From contig JAFOXS010000214.1 in NCBI GenBank assembly GCA_017391665.1, forward strand, positions 1 through 22,278: a DNA stretch of 22,278 nt, in the 5' to 3' direction. Source of the DNA: Alistipes sp. (GTDB taxonomy: Bacteria; Bacteroidota; Bacteroidia; Bacteroidales; Rikenellaceae). The first letter of the stretch is position 1. Each line of letters opens with the position of its first letter. Under the pieces are notes generated by a model. It did not search any database. It was not told the origin of the DNA and saw only the letters and a program-made list of their open reading frames with translations. A program made the position numbers and the translations under genes. Of the stretch, positions 6,877-14,309 are shown piece after piece.

Positions 6877-8436
6877 TTACTGCTTTTTGGGTTTAAGAAC
6901 GATATACGGCACCAACATCTCCTCCATCGAGATACCTCCATGCTGGAACGTATTGCGATAGTAGCGTATGAACTTGTTGGCGTCGTTGTTATATACAAAA
7001 TAGTCTCGGTTGTAGGCGAAGATATAGCTTGACGAGAGGTTGATTCGTGGCAACATGATATCCTCGGGGCGCGTAACCTCATACACCTCGCGAGCGTTAT
7101 ACTGCAGGTTGCGCCCTGTCTTGTAACGCAGGTTGGGTGATGTTTCCCTGTCTCCCGTAACCTTGACTGGGTTATCCACGCGGATGGTTCCGTGATCCGA
7201 AGTGATGATTACCGTATGTCCACGATCGGAGAGCATCTTCAATAGTTCAAACAACTCCGAGTGCTCGAACCACGAGCGTGTGAGCGAACGGAACGAAGCC
7301 TCATCCTCGGTAAGTTCGCGGATGATATCGGTCTCGGTGCGGGCATGCGAAAGGATATCGAGGAAGTTATAGACAATAACCGAGAAGTCGGCATCATATA
7401 TGCGGCTGATGTTGTCGATAAGCTTGCGGCCAGCCTCGGGACGCACCAGTTTGTCGAATGTCCACTTATATGACTTGCCAGCCATAGTGAGCTGACGACC
7501 CAGGAACTCCTCCTCATACTGGTTTTTGCCACCCTCCTCATTATCGTTAAGCCACTTGTCGGGCATCATGCGATCGATAGCCAGCGGCATCATACCAGCG
7601 AAGATAGCATTGCGGGCATACTGCGTAGCCGATGGCAGAATAGCACAATAGAAGTCATCAACGGCCACATCATAGTAGCCATGCAGCAAAGAGTTTATGG
7701 CGCGCCACTGATCGTAGCGGAAATTGTCGATGAGCAACAGCGTTGTCTTGCTCTGTTCATCCACAACGGGAAATATCTTCTTACGCATCAGCGTATGCGA
7801 GAGGATGGGTATCTCCGACTCCTCTACACGCTTATTGATCCAATTATAGTAGTTACGGCGTACAAACTTGCAGAACTCCTGATTGGCCTCACTCTTCTGG
7901 TATGCCAGCACCTCGCGGATACTGGGATCAGCCGTAGAGGATAATTCGATCTCCCAACCCGTAATCTTACGGTAGAGCGTACACCACGCTTCGAAAGAAT
8001 CAGCTCCCTGACACATGGCCGATATGCGACCGAACTCAGCACGGTAATCGGCCGTAGTCTGCTCGGTTACAAGTTGCTGCGAATGGACATTCTTCTTTAT
8101 CGAAAGCAATACCTGATTGGGGTTTACGGGCTTGATGATGTAGTCAGCAATCTTCGATCCGATGGCTTTATCCATCAGATGCTCCTCCTCGCTCTTCGTC
8201 ACCATGATAACGGGCGTAGTGGGGCGCACATCCTTAATGAGGGGAAGTGTCTCCAGACCAGTCATACCCGGCATCATCTCGTCCAGGATAATAAGGTCAT
8301 AGGCCGTCGTGCGCACCATATCAATGGCATCGTAGCCATTGTTGCAGGTATCAACATCGTAACCCTTATTTTGAAGGAAGAAGATGTGAGGCTTGAGCAA
8401 CTCCACCTCATCATCAACCCATAATATCTTTGCCAT
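6877..8436 (-). CDS. porX: PorX-type response regulator with PglZ phosphatase domain
   Basis: Response regulator of Bacteroidota; in Porphyromonas and Flavobacterium PorX controls type IX secretion together with PorY and the sigma factor SigP. Residues 1-120 form a receiver domain with acidic pair D8/D9, phosphoacceptor D52 (LIILDEMMPG), T80 and K102. A helical linker follows. From about 225 on is a PglZ/alkaline-phosphatase-superfamily domain: D237 in LLLIDNFRYDQW, candidate nucleophile T271 in ILPSATQYARNA, D360/H364 in FLDILSH and D414/H415 in ITSDHGT. All the metal-binding-type residues appear present, so an active zinc phosphodiesterase is likely. The length of 519 is normal. The gene lies 33 bases after the NUDIX gene and 2 bases before tsaE. 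No PorY, SigP or type IX structural gene lies in the window, so its targets cannot be read here. Confidence 0.92.
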   Translation of the reverse strand: MAKILWVDDEVELLKPHIFFLQNKGYDVDTCNNGYDAIDMVRTTAYDLIILDEMMPGMTGLETLPLIKDVRPTTPVIMVTKSEEEHLMDKAIGSKIADYIIKPVNPNQVLLSIKKNVHSQQLVTEQTTADYRAEFGRISAMCQGADSFEAWCTLYRKITGWEIELSSTADPSIREVLAYQKSEANQEFCKFVRRNYYNWINKRVEESEIPILSHTLMRKKIFPVVDEQSKTTLLLIDNFRYDQWRAINSLLHGYYDVAVDDFYCAILPSATQYARNAIFAGMMPLAIDRMMPDKWLNDNEEGGKNQYEEEFLGRQLTMAGKSYKWTFDKLVRPEAGRKLIDNISRIYDADFSVIVYNFLDILSHARTETDIIRELTEDEASFRSLTRSWFEHSELFELLKMLSDRGHTVIITSDHGTIRVDNPVKVTGDRETSPNLRYKTGRNLQYNAREVYEVTRPEDIMLPRINLSSSYIFAYNRDYFVYNNDANKFIRYYRNTFQHGGISMEEMLVPYIVLKPKKQ

Positions 8437-8469
8437 AACTCAATACTTTACTTTTTCGCGCAATACAAT

Positions 8470-9120
8470 CTACTTAAAGAACGCATCAAAGACGGTTCTA
8501 ATTGTTGGAAAGGTGTTTTTTATTTTCTCTTTCACCTCGGTCAATGGCACCCACTCGGCGCAGAGGATTCCCTCCTCGCGCTGAGGCACCAGCTCACACG
8601 CTGTAGCCCGCATGGCATACCATGCCGTAAGCTTCAACTCCCACTTACCATATAAATTATAGGCATGCAGCGTCGTGGCGAGCAACTGCTCAACCTCTGC
8701 CACCTTCACGCCTGTCTCTTCCTCCGCTTCGCGCGCAGCACACTGGGCAAATGTCTCACCCGCCTCGCGATGTCCCTTGGGCAGATCCCAGCGTTCGTTG
8801 CGACGAATCATAACCACCTCTGCGCGCTCACTCTCCACCACGCCACCTGCAGCCTCAACCCACACCATCTGAGAGGCAAAAACCTCGAAAGCCGCAAGCG
8901 GATCCTGCGACAAAACCACTACGGTTTTGTAATTATCAAGAAAAGTGAGTATCTTCGCTCTGGAAACCGACTCTTCGCCCTCGAACGGCACCACAAAAGC
9001 ATTGGGATCGCCCTTCGCAGAGAAGCGCAACTCCCGCATGGCAAACCATATGCGGATTGTTCCATCCGTTTCGATGGGCAGCAATGCTTCGTATTGCTCA
9101 TATGTGGAGGTTGTCTTCAT
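8470..9120 (-). CDS. NUDIX hydrolase with an N-terminal extension
   Basis: Hydrolyses a nucleoside diphosphate linked to another group, substrate unknown. The 216 residues carry a perfect NUDIX box at 116-138, G-x5-E-x7-RE-x2-EE-x-GV, within GHREAGETFAQCAAREAEEE and TGV. The first 85 residues form an unassigned alpha/beta region (MKTTSTYEQYEALLPIE) often seen before NUDIX domains in Bacteroidota. The frame stays open upstream to 9312, but that part is antisense to the start of the peptidase gene and reads like noise, so the ATG at 9120 is chosen. A promoter-like pair lies just upstream. It is the first gene of the unit that continues with porX and tsaE. Confidence 0.9.
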   Translation of the reverse strand: MKTTSTYEQYEALLPIETDGTIRIWFAMRELRFSAKGDPNAFVVPFEGEESVSRAKILTFLDNYKTVVVLSQDPLAAFEVFASQMVWVEAAGGVVESERAEVVMIRRNERWDLPKGHREAGETFAQCAAREAEEETGVKVAEVEQLLATTLHAYNLYGKWELKLTAWYAMRATACELVPQREEGILCAEWVPLTEVKEKIKNTFPTIRTVFDAFFK

Positions 9121-9147
9121 AGGCAAAATCTGTTTCCATAGGCAAAA
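9118..9147. repeat. Two 11-base direct repeats at the NUDIX start
   Basis: CATAGGCAAAA occurs at 9118-9128 and again at 9137-9147, a period of 19 bases. The first copy contains the NUDIX start codon (CAT on the plus strand) and the second overlaps the predicted -7 box of its promoter. It may be a local duplication or an operator. Confidence 0.6.
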
Positions 9148-9173
9148 ATAAGAAATTGATATTAAACCACGAA
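9143..9173 (-). promoter_or_regulatory. Probable promoter of the NUDIX-porX-tsaE unit
   Basis: On the minus strand TTCG (9170-9173, one mismatch to TTTG), a 19-base spacer and TATTTTTG (9143-9150, full match to TAnnTTTG). Transcription would begin close to 9137, a leader of under 20 bases. The 61-base divergent gap also has to serve the peptidase gene on the plus strand, for which I see no convincing promoter. Confidence 0.5.
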
Positions 9174-9181
9174 TATAATCT

Positions 9182-11305
9182 ATGAAAAAATTAACCTTTA
9201 TTATGGCTATTGCAGCATTAGCACTTGGCGCCTGCACTCCCAAAGAGCAGAACACGGCACTTGAGATCAACAACACGCTTTCAGCCGACGAGATCGCCGC
9301 GGCGCGTTTCACTCCCGACGTAATGTGGAAGATGGGACGTCTGGGCGGTGCAGCACTCTCGCCCGATGCTCAGACTGCACTCTACACCATCACACGCTAC
9401 AACATGACCGAAAACCGTGGCCTGACACAGATCTACACTCGCGACATGGCTACAAACGAGGAGCGCGAGCTGACCGACAACACATCAAACAATGCCGATG
9501 CGCAGTGGAGTGCTGACGGCAAAACCATCTACTTCACATCATCACGCAGTGGCTCTACGCAGGTATGGCAGATGAACGCCGACGGCTCGGCAGCCAAGCA
9601 GATAACAGATGTCGAGGGTGGCGTTGAAGGCTATGGCATCGCTCCCACGGGCGACAAGATCTTCTATATTAAGAAGGTACACGCAGCCGATGTCAAGTCA
9701 TCGGATGTACACAAAGATATGGACAAGTCACAGGCCCGCATCTACGACGACTTGATGGCACGCCACTGGAACTACTGGGATGAGGGCGAGTACAGCCACA
9801 TCTTCGTGGCCGACCTTACTGCCGATGGCGTTAAGAACGACAAGGATATCCTCGGCGCAGATGCAGCATGGGATGCACCTCTGGCGCCCTACTTCGACGT
9901 AGCAGAGATCGCGTGGAGCAACAACGGCAAGATGCTGGCATACACCTGCAAGCCGCTCACAGGCGTTGAGTACGCCATCTCGACCGACTCTGACATCTTC
10001 ATCTACAACACCGAAGATGGCTCGACGCTCAACATCAACAAGATCCTCACCAATCGCGGCATGCGCATCATGGAGCATGTAGGCTACGACCGCTACCCCG
10101 TATGGTCACCCGACGACACACAGCTGGCATTCTGCTCGATGGCTACACCTGGCTACGAGTCGGACAAGGATCGACTCTTTGTCTATAACCTCGCATCGCA
10201 GCAGAGCACATATCTCACACCCGACTTCGACCATAGCGCATCGAACGTTATCTGGAAGGACAACTCAACACTCTACTTCCTCTCGGCTATTGAGGGCACA
10301 CAGCAGATATGCAAGGTAGACGTAAATGGCGCAAAGGTGGATGTTATCACCTCGGGCGACCACGACATTGCAACGATGAGTATTGCGGGCGATAAGTGCC
10401 TCACAACTCTGATGACCATCAGCCGTGACAAGGAGATCTACGCAGCAGACCTTAACAGCGGCGCACTCACTCAGGTTTCAAACATCAACGCTCACGTTTA
10501 CGACAACGTAAAGATGGGCCAGGTGCAGAAGCGCTGGATTAAGACCACCGACGGCAAGGAGATGCTCACATGGGTAATCCTGCCACCCGATTTCGACCCC
10601 GCGAAGAAGTACCCCACCCTGCTCTATTGCGAGGGCGGACCTCAGAGCGTCGTATCGCAGGGCTGGAGCTACCGCTGGAACTTCCAGCTTATGGCATCGC
10701 AGGGCTACGTTGTCGTTGCTCCTAACCGCCGTGGCTGCCCCTCATTCGGTTCGGAATGGCGTGAGCAGATCTCGGGCGACTACGCTGGTCAGAACATTCA
10801 GGACTACCTGGCCGCAATCGATGTGGTAGCCAAGGAGCCCTGGTGCGACACCGATCATTTGGGTTGCGTGGGTGCATCGTATGGTGGTTACTCGGTATAT
10901 TATCTTGCTGGAAATCACGACAAGCGCTTCAAGACATTCATCTCACACTGCGGTATCTTCAACTTCGAGTCGATGTATGGCGAGACCGAGGAGCTCTTCT
11001 TCATCAACCACGACTACGGCGGCAACTACTGGGATAAGTCAAACGCCATTGCACAGCGTTCATACGCCAACTCTCCCCACAAGTTTGTTGATCGCTGGGA
11101 TACTCCCATCATGATCATTACGGGCGAGTATGATTTCCGCATCCCCTACACCCAGTCATTGCAGGCCTTTACGGCTGCACGCCTCAAGGGTGTGGATTCT
11201 CGTCTTGTTGAGTTTGAGAACGAGGGCCATCAGGTATTCAAACCTCAGAACTCAATTGTCTGGAACCGCGAATTCTTCGGCTGGCTGGACAAGTATCTGA
11301 AATAA
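9182..11305 (+). CDS. S9-family serine peptidase, dipeptidyl-peptidase-5-like lipoprotein
   Basis: Prolyl-oligopeptidase-family exopeptidase that would trim dipeptides from peptides in the periplasm or at the outer membrane. The signal sequence ends in a lipobox, ALGAC with C18, so it is predicted to be lipid-anchored. Residues about 45-430 hold beta-propeller blades of the PD40/TolB type (ADAQWSADGKTIYFTSSRSG, then YPVWSPDDTQLAFCS). The C-terminal alpha/beta hydrolase has S566 in GASYGGY, D651 in GEYDFRIP and H683 in NEGHQVF, a complete catalytic triad, plus the family stretch CEGGPQSVVSQGWSYRWNFQ. The 707-residue length and lack of the DPP IV double-Glu motif favour a DPP5-like over a DPP IV enzyme; the exact specificity is not readable. 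It stands alone, with its own terminator downstream. Confidence 0.92.
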   Translation: MKKLTFIMAIAALALGACTPKEQNTALEINNTLSADEIAAARFTPDVMWKMGRLGGAALSPDAQTALYTITRYNMTENRGLTQIYTRDMATNEERELTDNTSNNADAQWSADGKTIYFTSSRSGSTQVWQMNADGSAAKQITDVEGGVEGYGIAPTGDKIFYIKKVHAADVKSSDVHKDMDKSQARIYDDLMARHWNYWDEGEYSHIFVADLTADGVKNDKDILGADAAWDAPLAPYFDVAEIAWSNNGKMLAYTCKPLTGVEYAISTDSDIFIYNTEDGSTLNINKILTNRGMRIMEHVGYDRYPVWSPDDTQLAFCSMATPGYESDKDRLFVYNLASQQSTYLTPDFDHSASNVIWKDNSTLYFLSAIEGTQQICKVDVNGAKVDVITSGDHDIATMSIAGDKCLTTLMTISRDKEIYAADLNSGALTQVSNINAHVYDNVKMGQVQKRWIKTTDGKEMLTWVILPPDFDPAKKYPTLLYCEGGPQSVVSQGWSYRWNFQLMASQGYVVVAPNRRGCPSFGSEWREQISGDYAGQNIQDYLAAIDVVAKEPWCDTDHLGCVGASYGGYSVYYLAGNHDKRFKTFISHCGIFNFESMYGETEELFFINHDYGGNYWDKSNAIAQRSYANSPHKFVDRWDTPIMIITGEYDFRIPYTQSLQAFTAARLKGVDSRLVEFENEGHQVFKPQNSIVWNREFFGWLDKYLK

Positions 11306-11329
11306 TGCAACATATACATCAACTTTTTT

Positions 11330-11367
11330 AAGCAGGGCTCTTCACAAAAAGGAGTCCTGCTTTAATT
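11330..11367 (+). terminator. Intrinsic terminator of the S9 peptidase gene
   Basis: AAGCAGGGCTC (11330-11340) pairs with GAGTCCTGCTT (11352-11362), 11 base pairs including one G-T, around an 11-base loop, followed by TAATTTTA. It begins 24 bases after the stop codon and insulates the surface operon downstream. Confidence 0.85.
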
Positions 11368-11422
11368 TTATCTGCCATTCATTCTCATTCATTGCGAAAA
11401 GAGTGCATTTTATTGATTTTAT

Positions 11423-11453
11423 TTTCACATTTTTTTTGTATTTTATACTTTTG
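11423..11453 (+). promoter_or_regulatory. Probable promoter of the seven-gene surface operon
   Basis: TTTC (11423-11426, one mismatch to TTTG), a 19-base T-rich spacer and TACTTTTG (11446-11453, full match to TAnnTTTG). Transcription would start near 11459, leaving a leader of about 60 bases that contains a short inverted repeat, TAATT-AGG-AATTA, at 11477-11489. The rest of the 215-base gap between 11306 and 11520 holds the terminator at its left and otherwise very AT-rich sequence. I see no second inverted repeat that would suggest an invertible promoter. Confidence 0.6.
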
Positions 11454-11520
11454 ACACCAATTTGATACATTATATATAATTAGGAATTAGTTTTTTGAAT
11501 ACGGTCAAAACAAACTCAAT

Positions 11521-13446
11521 ATGCAACTAAAAAAATGTCTTATACTTGCTCTCTCGGTGCTGCTCGTTACGGCATGCATCAGGGAGGAGTTTGATCCGGT
11601 ACAACAATCACAGTCGGTGGTAGTTGGATTTTGTGCCGACGGCTCAATTAGGACACGTACAGAGATAAACGACGACGGCAAGTCAACCTCATGGAGTCCC
11701 AGCGACAGAATTGCGCTTTGGGCAAAGGATGAGAGCACACAGGCCTACACGCTCGACAACAAGGCATTCAAGGTATATTTCCGCGACACATCTACATCGG
11801 CATTCTTTACCACTACACTCGCAGCGGCAATGCCCGATGCATCATACACTTACTATGCTACCTACCCCACACCCGTAAGCGTCAGCGGTACGACTGCCAC
11901 ATTTATCGCACCCGCATCGCAGGATGGCAAGATGGGTGGCGGAGCGGCCATCATGGTGGCAACACCGCAGAGTGGCATAGGAGCACTCGACATCATCACC
12001 GACAGAAGTAAGGGCGACGAGGTGATGGACAGCAACCTGCATCTTGGCATGAACCATAAGATGCACGCTCTGCGCATGTTCATCCCCGATATTGACACCA
12101 AGCGTTACTACGGCTTTGGAGAGGAGAAGGTTCAGCGAATCGAGCTTACAATGCCCTGGGATATTGCAGGTACGGTAAGCACCGACTTTGTCAACCCTGC
12201 GGCAGGCATCACTCTCACGGGCAATGGCAGTAGGACCATCACTCTGAATCTTGAGGAGCCCATCGGCGCCACCACCGCAAACGGCAACTCGTATGACTAC
12301 GATTACGCCTACGCTTCGATTATCCCAGCTCCCACAGGCGATGCGTCGATTTATAACGGAGTGATTGAAGCGCGTGTTTATTCTGAAACACAGATTGCCC
12401 GCACCACCATATCGCTGGCAAATGCAGCCTCTACACACCTTTTTGAGGCAGGCCACATCACGCCTTTGGTGCTGAACTGCTCGGATGTGCGAGACCGTTA
12501 TACACTACACTTTATCCCCGGCGAAAATAATCTTGGCGAGCCTATACAAACCATTACATTCTACGACTCAGCTGGCAACTTGCTATATACAATCAATGAC
12601 GTGCAGAACAATATGGTTGCGCCAGGTTATCACGTCCTCGACTACACCTTCTCTACCGATGAAGAGAAGGCGCCATACTTTGCCTTGGCAGGTCAGACCA
12701 TCACGGTAAAATATGAGTCGGAGCATGCTATCGTGAGCAACTCATTCACAATGCCTGCGGTAAACATTCCTGGACTGAAAACTGTTACGCTCGACGTACC
12801 GTATCTGTTCTATCAGGATTTCAGCACGATGTCGGCATTTAGCGATGGACACGATAATCCCTTGACAGGAATAAGCGGTGATGTATCTGACACATATAAC
12901 TCATCTAAATCTCTTGCAGAATATGGATTGAGTGGCTGGTCGGCCGTACGTATTGGAATGAATAACGGTATTGCCCGAATATGTTGCCGATATGAATCGG
13001 GACTCGGAATTGCGGCATACTACAAAGGCCGTATTGACACCGCACCTATGAGCAATCTCAAGTCAAATGCAAAGGTAAGAGTAACATTTGACTGCGGAGG
13101 AGGCTCGACCGATTTCGGATTGGGTGATGCAGGAACATCATGGATGTCATTTGGATATACTACAAATACAGGAAATAATCAAGCAGGAGGAACAGGCTGG
13201 ATTAAGACCGGACAAGATGTAAAGATTGACAATGCCGTTGCATCAAAGATTGATGTAGGTATCAACGCCTCATACGAAGGCAACCTGAAACCTTACAACA
13301 ATGGAAATGGTATTGTGGTGGATAACTGCTCTCCGTCAACACGTTTCACATGGGCCGTAACAACAAGCAAGGGCGGTTCTCTCGCAGGTAATGCGAACTA
13401 CTGGCTCTACCTCGACAATATCAAGGTGCAGATTGTAAGCGAATAG
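11521..13446 (+). CDS. Fimbrillin-like (Mfa_like_1-type) lipoprotein with C-terminal jelly-roll-like domain
   Basis: Predicted surface lipoprotein of 641 residues. The lipobox is LVTAC with C19; the next residues, IREEFD, are acidic as in surface-export signals of Bacteroidota lipoproteins. Fimbrillin hallmarks follow: SIRTRTEI with R46, then STSWSPSDRIALWA, TFIAPASQDGK and NLHLGMNHKMHALRM. This part covers about residues 20-325. Residues 325-430 look like an Ig-like domain (RYTLHFIPGENNLGEPIQ). From about 434 to the end is a separate beta-rich domain that opens with YLFYQDFSTMSAF and closes with WLYLDNIKVQIVSE, the usual frame of a jelly-roll binding module; I do not recognise its family. 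Codon use shifts in this last part (see findings). It is the first gene of the operon and is 38 A-rich bases ahead of the next. Confidence 0.8.
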   Translation: MQLKKCLILALSVLLVTACIREEFDPVQQSQSVVVGFCADGSIRTRTEINDDGKSTSWSPSDRIALWAKDESTQAYTLDNKAFKVYFRDTSTSAFFTTTLAAAMPDASYTYYATYPTPVSVSGTTATFIAPASQDGKMGGGAAIMVATPQSGIGALDIITDRSKGDEVMDSNLHLGMNHKMHALRMFIPDIDTKRYYGFGEEKVQRIELTMPWDIAGTVSTDFVNPAAGITLTGNGSRTITLNLEEPIGATTANGNSYDYDYAYASIIPAPTGDASIYNGVIEARVYSETQIARTTISLANAASTHLFEAGHITPLVLNCSDVRDRYTLHFIPGENNLGEPIQTITFYDSAGNLLYTINDVQNNMVAPGYHVLDYTFSTDEEKAPYFALAGQTITVKYESEHAIVSNSFTMPAVNIPGLKTVTLDVPYLFYQDFSTMSAFSDGHDNPLTGISGDVSDTYNSSKSLAEYGLSGWSAVRIGMNNGIARICCRYESGLGIAAYYKGRIDTAPMSNLKSNAKVRVTFDCGGGSTDFGLGDAGTSWMSFGYTTNTGNNQAGGTGWIKTGQDVKIDNAVASKIDVGINASYEGNLKPYNNGNGIVVDNCSPSTRFTWAVTTSKGGSLAGNANYWLYLDNIKVQIVSE

Positions 13447-13484
13447 CGAAAAAACAAGAAAATAAACATAAAAAACCAAAAACA

Positions 13485-14267
13485 ATGAAATTCTACAAAC
13501 TTTCACTTTGCGCGATGGCTCTTTGTGCGGCCATATCGTGCAACGATGCCAAGGAGCCCACGACGGCTACCGGTCGCCTCTCGCTTGAGATGCAGGCCGA
13601 GCAGAGCATCGAACTTGTTACCCGCGCAGCGGTAAGCATCGCCGAGGTAACAGGTTATACTGCCCCCAAGAACACTGATTTCACGTTCACCGTAACCGAC
13701 AAGTATGGTGACACGGCATGGAGTGGCAAGATTGCCGATCTAAGCGATGGCAAGCTCGCTCTTGATGCTGGCACCTACACCGTTTCAGCCATCTATGATG
13801 AGGGTGCAATGGATAGCCCCGTATTTGCAGGCTCGGTGGCAAACGTAACGATAAATGGAGGCAGCGACACCGCAGTCGTTGTTCCCGTGACGTTGCAGAA
13901 TGCTATCGTACGCATTGAGTTCGACGAGATGTTTTCGGAGTACTACGACTGGAGCGACTTTACGCTTACGTCGAACGGCAACAGCAAGACACTTACTTAT
14001 GGTGCCACCCAGACAAAGGGTATGTTTGTAGACAACACAACACTCACCGTTAAGGCAACACTCACCTCACAGGCTCAGGGCGAGGATTATTCAAATAAGC
14101 AGTATGCCTTCGAGAAGAGCTTCTCTGATATCAAGGGCGGCAAATGCTACACTCTGAAGTTCTCGGCTCCCAATGTAGGTCAGGCTGGAACGATCCAGAT
14201 TAGCTTCGGTAATGAGATTGACGAGGAGAACATCGTGGATATGCCCACCGAGATCAATCCCGAATAA
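13485..14267 (+). CDS. DUF4493-type lipoprotein (first of three)
   Basis: A 260-residue predicted lipoprotein (AISC, C19) whose body is one DUF4493-like unit. After a linker come GRLSLEMQAEQSIELVTRAAV with R47, the strand FTFTVTDKYGDTAWSGKI, then LDAGTYTVSAIYDEG, VVVPVTLQNAIVRIEFDEMF and a final half ending QAGTIQISFGNEIDEENIVD. DUF4493 proteins are Bacteroidota surface or periplasmic lipoproteins of unknown role; their beta-sandwich pattern and TRA motif recall fimbrillins. The DUF4493 assignment rests on the pattern GxLSL...TRA...YTV..., remembered rather than searched. The gene follows the fimbrillin-like gene after 38 bases and precedes its paralogue after 42. Confidence 0.75.
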   Translation: MKFYKLSLCAMALCAAISCNDAKEPTTATGRLSLEMQAEQSIELVTRAAVSIAEVTGYTAPKNTDFTFTVTDKYGDTAWSGKIADLSDGKLALDAGTYTVSAIYDEGAMDSPVFAGSVANVTINGGSDTAVVVPVTLQNAIVRIEFDEMFSEYYDWSDFTLTSNGNSKTLTYGATQTKGMFVDNTTLTVKATLTSQAQGEDYSNKQYAFEKSFSDIKGGKCYTLKFSAPNVGQAGTIQISFGNEIDEENIVDMPTEINPE

Positions 14268-14309
14268 AAGAGTTGCTAACCAAGTTTGACAAATAAAAAC
14301 AGACACAAT

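Noticed and set aside
9121..9312. A 64-residue N-terminal extension of the NUDIX protein
   Set aside because: The extension would be antisense to the peptidase signal sequence and cross the divergent promoter gap; MKTTSTYEQYE at 9120 is a natural start.
11306..11520. Invertible (phase-variable) promoter before the surface operon
   Set aside because: No pair of inverted repeats flanking the promoter and no nearby recombinase gene was found by eye.
11842..12456. A 204-codon minus-strand frame inside the fimbrillin-like gene
   Set aside because: No signal, no domain, cysteine- and valine-rich shadow composition; the plus-strand frame has a lipobox and fimbrillin hallmarks.
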